A stretch of 11,271 bases of DNA from contig JAVVHL010000030.1 in assembly GCA_032249575.1 (NCBI GenBank), forward strand, positions 1 to 11,271, read 5' to 3'. The notes under the pieces were generated by a model. The model saw only the letters and a list, made by a program, of their open reading frames with translations, ran no database searches and was not told the origin of the DNA. The position numbers and the translations under genes are program-made. This DNA comes from Calditenuis sp032249575. GTDB lineage: Archaea > Thermoproteota > Nitrososphaeria_A > Caldarchaeales > Calditenuaceae. Shown piece after piece: positions 6,231 to 11,271 of the stretch. The number at the start of each line of letters is the position of its first letter. Position 1 is the first letter of the stretch.

Positions 6231-7538
6231 TCACCTCCAGACCTCCCTCACGACGGAGCCGTAACAACAGTACATCCTCCTCCAGCCCTCCTGCTCGACG
6301 CCTCCGAGCTTCCATCCGGCCATCCTGAGCATCTCCCTCGCCTCCTCGACCGTTATGATCGGAGGGTTCCTCTCGTCCCCCCTCGCCGCCTCTATCACGT
6401 CCCTCACGTCCCACGAGGGCGCCTGCGGCTCGCCGAAGAGCAGCCTGATCCCTGAGGGTCCCGGATCGATGCCGTGCTGCCTCAGGACCTTCTCCAGCAG
6501 CTCGCTGTACTGGGCGCTGAGGTAATCCCTCAGAAGGGCTATCTCGGGCTCGAGGGCCTCGACGGCCGCCATCGCGCTTGCGTAGGTGAAGCCCGTGTAG
6601 GTGATCAGGCGTATCAGCGGGTTCCTGAGCCCTGTGACCACGTGCCTGTCGAGGTGGTCGATCAGCTCGTAGAACCTCGTCCTCGAGTCCATCTTCACCT
6701 CCAGCTGCTGGACGTCGAAGTCTACGACCAGGTCCTGCCCCGCCACCGCCTGCTCGTACGCCTCCCTGAAGGCCTCCCTCGCGGCCTTCGGAACCCTGAA
6801 GATGCTCCTCGGCGGATACTTCTCCACCAGTATCCTCATCGCGTTGTCTATCCTCTCCTTGATCTCCAGGAAAGGCGGCCTCCTGACCGTCTTCCCCTTG
6901 ACCTGGTAGCCCATTCCCGGGCGAGCGAGGTGGTTCACGAGGCCCTCCCCGAAGGCCCCCTCGTCGACGGGGTTGAACCTCAGGTGCCAGACCTCCTCAG
7001 GTCCCAGCTCAGCGACCCTTCCGTGCCAATACTGGACGTACTTGATCGGCCTGCCGTCAGGACCCCTGACGATCCTCCTGACGCTGGAGAGGGGTATGTA
7101 GTGGAGGGCCTCTATCCTGCCGGGCGGCACCGTGTTGACGAAGGCGTTCCCGCTGAGCACCAGGTCCCTCGCCAGCTTGAGGTGGAGCTCGACGAACCTG
7201 TTCCTCCTCAGGAAGGCGTCTAAGAGCCTCAGGACCTCCGGCTCCTCGCCTACGAGGTAGTACTTCGTCCCTATCCTCGAGACGATCGAGTCCACAGCGA
7301 ACTTCACGTAGTTGTCGCGCCTGTACCACTCCACCAGCTCCGCCAGGTCCGGGTCCGGCCTCTCCTCTACCCTGTACTCGACATGCCCGAGCACCCCTGC
7401 GCTGTATTCCGTCTCTTCCGCCCTCACGCGGTTCCTCACAGCTCCGAGCAGCTTCCCCACGACCCCGAGCCTCACGCCCAGAACGAGGTCGTCTCCCGAT
7501 ATCGGTTTTGTTCTAAAACTGTTAGATTTGTGAACCAA
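6231..7538 (-). CDS. Phage-type portal protein
   Basis: This 435-residue protein would form the twelve-fold ring at one vertex of the head, through which DNA enters and leaves and to which the tail is joined. Typical portal segments are present: LVEWYRRDNYVKFAVDSI near the start of the core (68-85), LARDLVLSGNAFV (122-134), ALHYIPLSSVRRIV (144-157), KYVQYWHGRVAELGPEEVWHL (166-186), a long C-terminal helical stretch (EALEPEIALLRDYLSAQYSE, 327-346), and TVEEAREMLRMAGW (396-409), like the NEAR-type end of many portals. It is the first gene of the leftward head operon. The listed TTG start lies in an AT-rich stretch whose codons differ from the rest; GTG at 7475 (residue 22) may be the true start. 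No terminase gene precedes it, which is unusual. Confidence 0.88.
   Translation of the reverse strand: MVHKSNSFRTKPISGDDLVLGVRLGVVGKLLGAVRNRVRAEETEYSAGVLGHVEYRVEERPDPDLAELVEWYRRDNYVKFAVDSIVSRIGTKYYLVGEEPEVLRLLDAFLRRNRFVELHLKLARDLVLSGNAFVNTVPPGRIEALHYIPLSSVRRIVRGPDGRPIKYVQYWHGRVAELGPEEVWHLRFNPVDEGAFGEGLVNHLARPGMGYQVKGKTVRRPPFLEIKERIDNAMRILVEKYPPRSIFRVPKAAREAFREAYEQAVAGQDLVVDFDVQQLEVKMDSRTRFYELIDHLDRHVVTGLRNPLIRLITYTGFTYASAMAAVEALEPEIALLRDYLSAQYSELLEKVLRQHGIDPGPSGIRLLFGEPQAPSWDVRDVIEAARGDERNPPIITVEEAREMLRMAGWKLGGVEQEGWRRMYCCYGSVVREVWR
6232..6239 (-). promoter_or_regulatory. Strong ribosome binding site that sets the protease start
   Basis: On the minus strand GGAGGTGA (6239-6232) ends six bases before the ATG at 6225, and its last bases are part of the portal TGA (6233-6231). 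This near-perfect site decides the start of the protease gene against a longer open frame that overlaps the portal gene. It shows that the two genes are on one messenger. Confidence 0.8.
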
Positions 7539-7572
7539 GAGGTTTCTGGAGCTTTACGATGCGGCCACATGC

Positions 7573-7582
7573 GTATTATCGC
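7573..7582 (-). promoter_or_regulatory. Candidate TATA-like box of the head operon
   Basis: On the minus strand GCGATAATAC lies about 40 bases ahead of the TTG at 7538, so transcription would start roughly at 7553. A second candidate, GTTTTAGAAC at about 7518-7509, would put the start of transcription near 7487 and suits the GTG at 7475 instead. I cannot choose between them. The first one overlaps the palindrome at 7581-7589 by two bases. Confidence 0.4.
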
Positions 7583-7589
7583 ACGGTGC
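7581..7589. repeat. Palindrome and repeated half-site in the divergent control region (candidate operator)
   Basis: GCACGGTGC at 7581-7589 is a palindrome with four-base arms around one central base. Seven bases of it (GCACGGT) occur again at 7608-7614, touching the TATA-like box of the rightward transcript. A second inverted pair, TGCG/CGCA around TATTAT (7570-7583), overlaps it. Short inverted sites with repeated halves are what dimeric ribbon-helix-helix proteins bind, and such a gene starts at 7642. The arms are short enough for chance to matter. Confidence 0.4.
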
Positions 7590-7610
7590 TCTTCAACATA
7601 ATCGGCTGCA

Positions 7611-7620
7611 CGGTAATATC
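7611..7620 (+). promoter_or_regulatory. TATA-like box of the rightward (tail) operon
   Basis: CGGTAATATC lies about 26 bases ahead of the ATG at 7642, the spacing of a leaderless archaeal transcript. No ribosome site precedes that ATG, which fits. The repeated GCACGGT half-site (7608-7614) overlaps this box, so a bound regulator would block it. Confidence 0.5.
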
Positions 7621-7641
7621 CTCGCATCCAACTCTACCGGT

Positions 7642-7818
7642 ATGCCGGGTTACCACGTCACGATTTACATCGACTCAGAGCTGCTCCGCGAGATCGAGGA
7701 GGAGAGGGGAGACGTTCCGAGGAGCAGGTTCATCGTAAAGCTGATCAGGCTTGGGCTCCAGGCGATGAGGGAGGAAGAGGACCGCAGGAGGTCGCCGGGT
7801 TACAGGTATGTAAGGTGA
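7642..7818 (+). CDS. Ribbon-helix-helix transcription regulator, 58 residues
   Basis: This is a clear ribbon-helix-helix protein: the strand YHVTIYID (4-11), helix A SELLREIEEE (12-21), a turn at GDVPRS, and helix B RFIVKLIRLGLQAMREEE (29-46), followed by a basic tail (RRRSPGYRYVR). It would act as a dimer with the paired strands in the DNA major groove. It is the first gene of the rightward arm, begins about 26 bases after a TATA-like box, and lies beside the palindrome at 7581-7589. The simplest reading is an autoregulator that also controls the divergent head promoter. The tail tube gene follows after 66 bases, so the two may share a messenger. It is not closely similar to the other ribbon-helix-helix protein at 3557-3736, so a recent duplication is unlikely. 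Confidence 0.85.
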   Translation: MPGYHVTIYIDSELLREIEEERGDVPRSRFIVKLIRLGLQAMREEEDRRRSPGYRYVR

Positions 7819-7830
7819 GTTGATCGTCTG

Positions 7831-7848
7831 CTGTAACAACGTTAACAG
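7831..7848 (+). repeat. Imperfect inverted repeat between regulator and tail tube genes
   Basis: CTGTAAC and GTTAACAG face each other across AAC, with one extra base in the right arm. It lies 13 bases past the regulator stop and 37 bases ahead of the tail tube ATG. It could be a small hairpin, a protein site, or chance. There is no T-run after it, so I do not call it a terminator. Confidence 0.25.
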
Positions 7849-7884
7849 AAGAACGAAATTCCTGGGTCACAGCATGGGAGGGCG

Positions 7885-8796
7885 ATGAGGTACCTCGCGT
7901 TCGGGAGGGAAAGCGGCCAGGGAGTCCAGGCTGAGCCGACGCTTTTCGCTGACCCGATTTCTGCAGAGATCCACACGGTAGAGGACGAGCTGGTGAGGAC
8001 GTCCGTCTCGAGCAGGTTCGCGCTGGACAGGTTCCCCGGGCCGAGGAGGGTGGAGGGAGAGGTGGAGATGCTGATGGGGTCTGACGCCCCGACGGTCGCG
8101 TTGCTGGAGATGCTTCTGGGCAAGCTCGACGTCAACGAGTTCACGGGCTACAGGAGGTACGTCCTCTCACCGGTAGAGGTGGGAGAGAACCCAGTGACTT
8201 ACACGCTGGAGCTGGCTACCGACGGGCAGGTGAGGGCCTTCGTGGGGACGGTCTGTGACTCGCTGAGGTTGGAGGTAAGGCCTGACGAGCCGGTCTCGGT
8301 GAGGTTCGGCCTTCTGGGCCTCGAGGAGCGCGAGGGGACCGCCAGGACGCCGAGCTTCGCCAGGCAACACCCGGTCTCGCCCCATTCCGCGACGTGCCTC
8401 CTCGGAGGGGTTCCTGTGGAGCTGGAGGAGCTGACGCTGAACGTCGAGAACGACCTCTCCAAGGACCACTACGTGATAGGGTCGAGGACGCTCAAGGCGC
8501 ACGAGCTGGGAAGACTCAGCGTTACGGGCAGCTTCTCGGCCCGCTTCAGGGACAGGTCCCATCTGGAGCGCTTCCTCAGGTCGGAGGAGACTTCGATGGC
8601 CGTCAGGTTCAGCGCCGGGACGATAGACGGCGTGAACGAGAGGTACGTCCTCATCGAGATGCCGCGTATCGCCTACTCCTCTTGGAAGTGCGAGGTCAAG
8701 CCGTCCGAGAGGTTGGTCCAGGAGGTCGAGTTCACAGCCTTCCGCAGCGCCGAAGGCAGGCCGCCCATCCGCTTCGAGGTCCAGACGGAGGAGTGA
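7885..8796 (+). CDS. Tail tube protein (siphovirus type)
   Basis: This 303-residue protein would stack in rings to form the inner tube of the tail. The second half carries the pattern common in phage tail tube proteins: ELTLNVENDLSKDHYVIGS (182-200), then GRLSVTGSFSARF (209-221), a helix, and a return to strands (RYVLIEMPRIAYSS and LVQEVEFTAF). The first half shows a similar but weaker copy: TVEDEL (31-36) then RRVEGEVEM (54-62) and a helix (TVALLEMLLG, 70-79). This suggests two tube domains in one chain. It begins with ATG after GGGAGGGCG and is followed three bases after its stop by the chaperone gene. Position before a chaperone and tape measure is as expected for the main tail protein. 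Confidence 0.83.
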   Translation: MRYLAFGRESGQGVQAEPTLFADPISAEIHTVEDELVRTSVSSRFALDRFPGPRRVEGEVEMLMGSDAPTVALLEMLLGKLDVNEFTGYRRYVLSPVEVGENPVTYTLELATDGQVRAFVGTVCDSLRLEVRPDEPVSVRFGLLGLEEREGTARTPSFARQHPVSPHSATCLLGGVPVELEELTLNVENDLSKDHYVIGSRTLKAHELGRLSVTGSFSARFRDRSHLERFLRSEETSMAVRFSAGTIDGVNERYVLIEMPRIAYSSWKCEVKPSERLVQEVEFTAFRSAEGRPPIRFEVQTEE

Positions 8797-8799
8797 GGG

Positions 8800-9087
8800 A
8801 TGCCCAGCGTGATCAGGGTCAACGGCCGGGAGTACTCGGTTAGGCTCAGGGCCAAGGCTTGGCCTTACCTCCAGCTCCTCGCAAGGGCCCTCACAGACGC
8901 TCCTCCGAGCGAGGAGAGGTTGGAGCTGGCCGAGAGGAAGGTCCTCGAGCTCTGCGTAGATCCCTATCCGGAGGGGGACGAGGACGTGGTGTTGGCGAAG
9001 GTGATGGCCCTTTACGCGGCGCTGATGAGGGAGGCCGCCTCCACCTTTCGGGAGGAGGGAGCTGCTGGTGCTGGGAAGGTTGGGTGA
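8800..9087 (+). CDS. Tail assembly chaperone, upstream (gpG-like) part
   Basis: This 95-residue protein lies between tail tube and tape measure genes, where tailed viruses encode the chaperone that coats the tape measure before tube assembly. It opens with a strand pair (SVIRVNGREYSVRL, 3-16) and continues as helices (AWPYLQLLARAL; ERLELAERKVLEL; DVVLAKVMALYAALMREAA). The last dozen residues are rich in Gly and Ala, unlike the rest, and the protein-like pattern moves to the +1 frame at about 9050. That is the known behaviour of G/GT chaperones, made in a short and a frameshifted long form. It starts with ATG after GGAGG at about 8788. The identity rests mostly on position, size and the overlapping frame, not on a strong sequence match. 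Confidence 0.68.
   Translation: MPSVIRVNGREYSVRLRAKAWPYLQLLARALTDAPPSEERLELAERKVLELCVDPYPEGDEDVVLAKVMALYAALMREAASTFREEGAAGAGKVG
9046..9050 (+). other. Candidate +1 frameshift site in the chaperone gene
   Basis: The zero-frame codons are ACC TTT CGG. A tRNA-Phe on TTT (9046-9048) can re-pair perfectly with TTC one base on (9047-9049), moving the ribosome to the frame that is open from 9029 to 9211. The product would join Phe83 to 53 further residues, giving 136. No -1 slippery heptamer fits, since the useful downstream frame is +1 (or -2). An independent start at GTG 9068 would remove the need for a shift. Confidence 0.4.
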
Positions 9088-9211
9088 GAGGTTCGGGAGG
9101 AGGCCTTCCGATTTCCTGAAGGGCGAGATGAGTGACCTGCTGGTTGACCTTCTGGCGGCGACCGAGCTCTCGAGGGAGGACGCTAGGAGGTGGAGGGCAT
9201 TATCGAGGTGA
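9068..9211 (+). CDS. Tail assembly chaperone, downstream (T-like) part in the +1 frame
   Basis: The +1 frame here encodes a convincing helical stretch with the motif RRPSDFL (11-17), then EMSDLLVDLLAATELSRED, similar to C-terminal parts of tail chaperones in other siphoviruses. It can be made in two ways. One is as the end of a frameshifted chaperone (shift near 9046-9050). The other is as its own 47-residue protein from the GTG at 9068, which has an excellent ribosome site, GGAGGAGGGA at 9051-9060, with seven-base spacing. The coordinates given are for the second case. It overlaps the end of the upstream part by 20 bases and the start of the gp10-like gene by 22. That the frame is coding is more certain than how it is started. 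Confidence 0.6.
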   Translation: MLGRLGERFGRRPSDFLKGEMSDLLVDLLAATELSREDARRWRALSR

Positions 9212-9597
9212 GGTTTGGCGGCCTCGAGCGGGCCCTCGACTCCCTGAACGAGGAGAGAGTGCGGAGGCTCGGAGATTCCGTCATCAGCAGTCTGGCCAAG
9301 GAGGCGGCGAGGAGGGCTTCGGAGCTGGCTCCGCGTCGGACCGGTCGTCTCGCCTCCAGCATAACCTGCAGGAAGGTAGGCGCCATGAGGTACACGGTCG
9401 CACCGGCAGTCGGATACGCGGTCTTCCTCGAGCTCGGCGTCCGGCCCTTCCCGTTATTCAGGGCTGTCCCGATAGAGGGCGTAGGTTTCAGGTACATAGC
9501 GGTCCACCCAGGCATAGCTCCGCACAGGTTCCTCGAGAGGGGCGCGAGGGAGGCGGTTAGGAGGATCGGAGAGCTCCTGAGGTCGGCCTCACCATGA
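9190..9597 (+). CDS. HK97 gp10-like head-tail/tail completion protein
   Basis: This 135-residue protein matches the HK97 gp10 type, small proteins that join or complete the tail end next to the head. Typical parts are the opening EVRFGGLERALDSL (6-19), a helix with AARRASELAPRRTGRLASSI (39-58, including the family-typical APxxTGxL), the strand YTVAPAVGYAVFLELGVRPF (68-87), and a closing HRFLERGAREAVRRIGELL (112-130). It begins at GTG 9190, overlapping the +1-frame chaperone part; GTG at 9208 behind GGAGGG is an alternative but would cut into the first strand. It ends in an ATGA overlap with the tape measure gene. In most siphoviruses this gene lies before the tail tube, so its place here after the chaperone is unusual. 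Confidence 0.8.
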   Translation: MEGIIEVRFGGLERALDSLNEERVRRLGDSVISSLAKEAARRASELAPRRTGRLASSITCRKVGAMRYTVAPAVGYAVFLELGVRPFPLFRAVPIEGVGFRYIAVHPGIAPHRFLERGAREAVRRIGELLRSASP

Positions 9598-11192
9598 GCG
9601 AGAGGTACAGCATAGGCATAGAGTTCGTAGGCAGGGACGACGCTTCCGACGAGATCCGCTCTGTTGCAGAGGGGTTGCAGAAGCTCGGCGAGGCCAACGA
9701 GCAGGTCGTCGCCAGGGCAAAGGAGGTGGTGAGGAGCGCGAGGGAGGAGAGGACCGTGCTGAGGGCCGTTCAGGAGGAGGCCCAGGTCTTCGGGGAGAGG
9801 TCCCAGTTCGTCGCGAGGCAGCTCGGAGAGGTGGCCGGTTTCGCCTCGACGGTCTCGAAGATGATCACGGCCCTCGACACTTCCTTCACGAGGCTGAACA
9901 CCGCACAGCTCGCCCTCGCCAGCGCACAGGAGAGGCAGAGGGAGATACTGAGGGAGCTGAACGAGCTCTACGGCGTCCAGGCGACGAACCTCAAGGAAGC
10001 TGAGGAGGCGCTGAGGAGGATGCTCGAGAGCGGCGAGGCGTCAGGCAGGTCAGCAGAGGCCCTGAAGGAGTCGCTGAGGAAGGTGAAGGACGCCCAGAAG
10101 GAGCTGGCTAGCGCAAGCGCCGAGGTAGAGAAGGCGGTCCAGTCGATGAACGCCCAGATAATAGCGGTCGGTGTCAGCTCGCTCGAGCTAGTGCCTAAGT
10201 TCATGTCGGTCGTCAACGGCATCTCGGCCCTCGTCGCGATCTCGCCGACGCTCTCCTCTGCCCTCGGCGCCCTGAGGACGGGTTTCGCGGCGCTCTACGC
10301 CTCCATGGGGCCTCTCGGCCTGGCCCTTCTGGCGGTCGGTACGGCTGCGGCCGTCATAGCTGCCAACTGGGAGAGCATAGCCCCGGTCTTCGAGCAGGTC
10401 GCCTCTTCGGTCCAGTCGGTCCTCTCGCCCGCCCTCGATTGGCTGAGGGTCAACGTCCTTGAGCCCCTCGCGTCGCTGCTCGGCAACGTCGTATCGTGGG
10501 TCCTGGCCTACATCGTGGACCTCGTGAGGAGCTGGTATTCGGCGACCTCGGCCCTCGGGGATGCCCTCGGGTGGTTCTGGAACGAGGTGCTAGTCCCGAT
10601 AGCCGCTTACTTGGCCGGTCAGGTCAAAGGGGCCCTCGACCTGGTCTCTCAGGCCGTCTCGCTCCTGGAGGGGGCCTGGAACTCGATGGGGAGCGCGCTC
10701 GATGCGGTGTGGAGGAACGTGATCGTGCCGCTGGTGGCCTATTTCGTCGATCAGGTGCTGGCTACCCTGAGGTCGGTCTCCGAAGGCGCGAGGGCGATGG
10801 CCGAGGTCTTCGCAGGTGCCTTCAGGGCGATCTACGACGCGGCCCTCTCGTTCCTCAAGCCAGTGCTGGACCTGGTCAACTCCATCGTCTCGGGGATACA
10901 GGAGGCCTTCTCCTGGCTCCACCGTCAGCTGGTCGGAGGCTCCATCGTCCCTGAGATGTGGGAGGGCGTGGTCTCGTGGACCGAGTGGGGCGTCTCAGAG
11001 GTCGTCGGCAGCATCGACCGTTTGGCCAGATCGCTCGAGGGCCTCGGCGGCGCTCGCCCTCCGTCCTCGAGGAGCATAGCGATCAGCCTGACGCTCAACG
11101 TGACCTCTGGCCCGAGCGGAACGACGGGATGGGAGGACGTGGCGGAGGCGGTCAGCAGGGAGCTCGTCAGGAGACTCAGGTACCTCGTCTGA
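9594..11192 (+). CDS. Tape measure protein
   Basis: This 532-residue protein would set tail length and leave the tube when DNA is injected. The N-terminal 190 residues are helical and charged, with long coiled-coil-like stretches (about 20-62 and 104-188). A hydrophobic, Gly/Ala-rich segment follows (about 205-258, including GPLGLALLAVGTAAAVIAA), typical of tape measures. Residues 281-456 form four copies of a 44-residue unit. The C-terminal part (about 494-532) has a strand-like ISLTLNVTS and a final helix. By the general rule of about 0.15 nm per residue, the tail would be near 80 nm. It starts with ATG overlapping the gp10-like stop and is the longest gene of the tail arm. No peptidase or lysozyme domain is evident. 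Confidence 0.85.
   Translation: MSERYSIGIEFVGRDDASDEIRSVAEGLQKLGEANEQVVARAKEVVRSAREERTVLRAVQEEAQVFGERSQFVARQLGEVAGFASTVSKMITALDTSFTRLNTAQLALASAQERQREILRELNELYGVQATNLKEAEEALRRMLESGEASGRSAEALKESLRKVKDAQKELASASAEVEKAVQSMNAQIIAVGVSSLELVPKFMSVVNGISALVAISPTLSSALGALRTGFAALYASMGPLGLALLAVGTAAAVIAANWESIAPVFEQVASSVQSVLSPALDWLRVNVLEPLASLLGNVVSWVLAYIVDLVRSWYSATSALGDALGWFWNEVLVPIAAYLAGQVKGALDLVSQAVSLLEGAWNSMGSALDAVWRNVIVPLVAYFVDQVLATLRSVSEGARAMAEVFAGAFRAIYDAALSFLKPVLDLVNSIVSGIQEAFSWLHRQLVGGSIVPEMWEGVVSWTEWGVSEVVGSIDRLARSLEGLGGARPPSSRSIAISLTLNVTSGPSGTTGWEDVAEAVSRELVRRLRYLV
10434..10961 (+). repeat. Four tandem 44-residue units in the tape measure protein
   Basis: Units begin at residues 281, 325, 369 and 413. 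Each has a hydrophobic or aromatic opening, then a short segment ending in Pro at exactly the same place (P291, P335, P379, P423), then a strongly hydrophobic helix. Compare NVLEPLASLL, EVLVPIAAYL, NVIVPLVAYF and SFLKPVLDLV. The 132-base period is clear in protein but weak in DNA, so the copies are old. Units 2 and 3 are most alike; unit 4 is the most diverged. Confidence 0.7.
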
Positions 11193-11204
11193 CGGAGGGG
11201 GTTT

Positions 11205-11271
11205 TTGTCTACGTTTCACGGCTGGGAGCGCGAGGGCCCTCTCGTTGACGGTCCTCGGAGTGCTCTTGTAA
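11205..11271 (+). CDS. Possible start of the next tail gene, cut by the window end
   Basis: A TTG at 11205 follows GGAGGGGG (11194-11201) and opens a frame of 22 codons to the window edge (beginning STFHGWEREGPLVDG). Its place directly after the tape measure is where a distal tail protein gene is expected. The T-run just before it (11202-11206) could instead be a terminator. The fragment is too short for recognition. Confidence 0.3.
   Translation, partial: MSTFHGWEREGPLVDGPRSALV

Larger units (their letters stand above)
3557..11271. mobile_element. Tailed-virus structural block (provirus or virus-derived particle), right end open
   Basis: Portal, protease, decoration-like, HK97-fold capsid, tail tube, tail chaperone, gp10-like and tape measure genes occur together, which defines a Caudoviricetes-type head and tail block. 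It lies beside ordinary metabolic and stress genes, so it appears integrated. Head genes run left and tail genes run right from a shared control region at about 7500-7641. No integrase, terminase, replication or lysis gene is visible. Codon use (AGG Arg, GC-rich third positions) is similar to the flanking genes, suggesting long adaptation to this host or a close relative. The left limit is probably within 3392-3556; the right limit is beyond the window. Confidence 0.8.

Noticed and set aside
6226..6414. A 63-residue N-terminal extension of the protease
   Set aside because: It lies wholly inside the portal gene, is Arg/Gly/Glu-rich, and the ATG at 6225 has a near-perfect ribosome site.
6474..7223. 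A 249-codon open frame on the plus strand opposite the portal gene
   Set aside because: Its composition is that of an antisense shadow, and the portal on the other strand has clear family motifs along its whole length.
9132..9560. A 142-codon open frame overlapping the gp10-like gene
   Set aside because: The gp10-like frame carries the family motifs; this frame is Arg/Gly-rich without any.
1..11271. CRISPR array, tRNA or rRNA genes, insertion sequence, anti-defence or toxin-antitoxin pair
   Set aside because: I saw no regularly spaced repeats, no tRNA arm pattern and no transposase. The two ribbon-helix-helix genes have no toxin-like partner beside them.

Overview
The window is GC-rich DNA that reads as the chromosome of a thermophilic archaeon. 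Arg is encoded mostly by AGG and Ile often by ATA. TTG and GTG starts are common. Several genes have a TATA-like box about 25-35 bases ahead of the start codon and little or no leader, and there are strong GGAGGTG-type ribosome sites inside operons. A lineage within or near the Thermoproteota/Korarchaeota group is my guess; the sequence alone does not fix it.

Positions 1-3391 look like host genes. They are a class III PLP aminotransferase of the 4-aminobutyrate type (17-1330), a small unrecognised protein (1408-1635), a membrane-anchored HtrA/DegP-type serine protease with one PDZ domain (1704-2906), and a convergent GNAT acetyltransferase (3391-2912).

Positions 3557-11271 are a structural gene block of a tailed virus (HK97-type head, siphovirus-type tail), best read as a provirus or a virus-derived particle. 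The head genes run leftward as one tightly coupled operon: portal (7538-6231), probable prohead protease (6225-5167), decoration-like protein (5180-4719), HK97-fold major capsid protein (4722-3733) and a 59-residue ribbon-helix-helix protein (3736-3557). The tail genes run rightward: a 58-residue ribbon-helix-helix protein (7642-7818), tail tube (7885-8796), a tail-assembly chaperone in two overlapping frames (8800-9087 and to 9211), an HK97 gp10-like protein (9190-9597), a tape measure protein (9594-11192) and a possible next gene running off the window. The two arms share a relatively AT-rich control region at about 7500-7641 that holds a palindrome and a repeated half-site.

The head and tail cassettes are divergent, one small regulator begins the tail arm and another ends the head arm, and no terminase, integrase or head-tail connector set is visible. 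Together these are the most unusual points. The head proteins would assemble a procapsid around the portal and mature it by proteolysis. The tail proteins would build a tube whose length is set by the 532-residue tape measure. Whether this is a live virus, a gene-transfer-agent-like particle or a remnant depends on sequence beyond the right edge.
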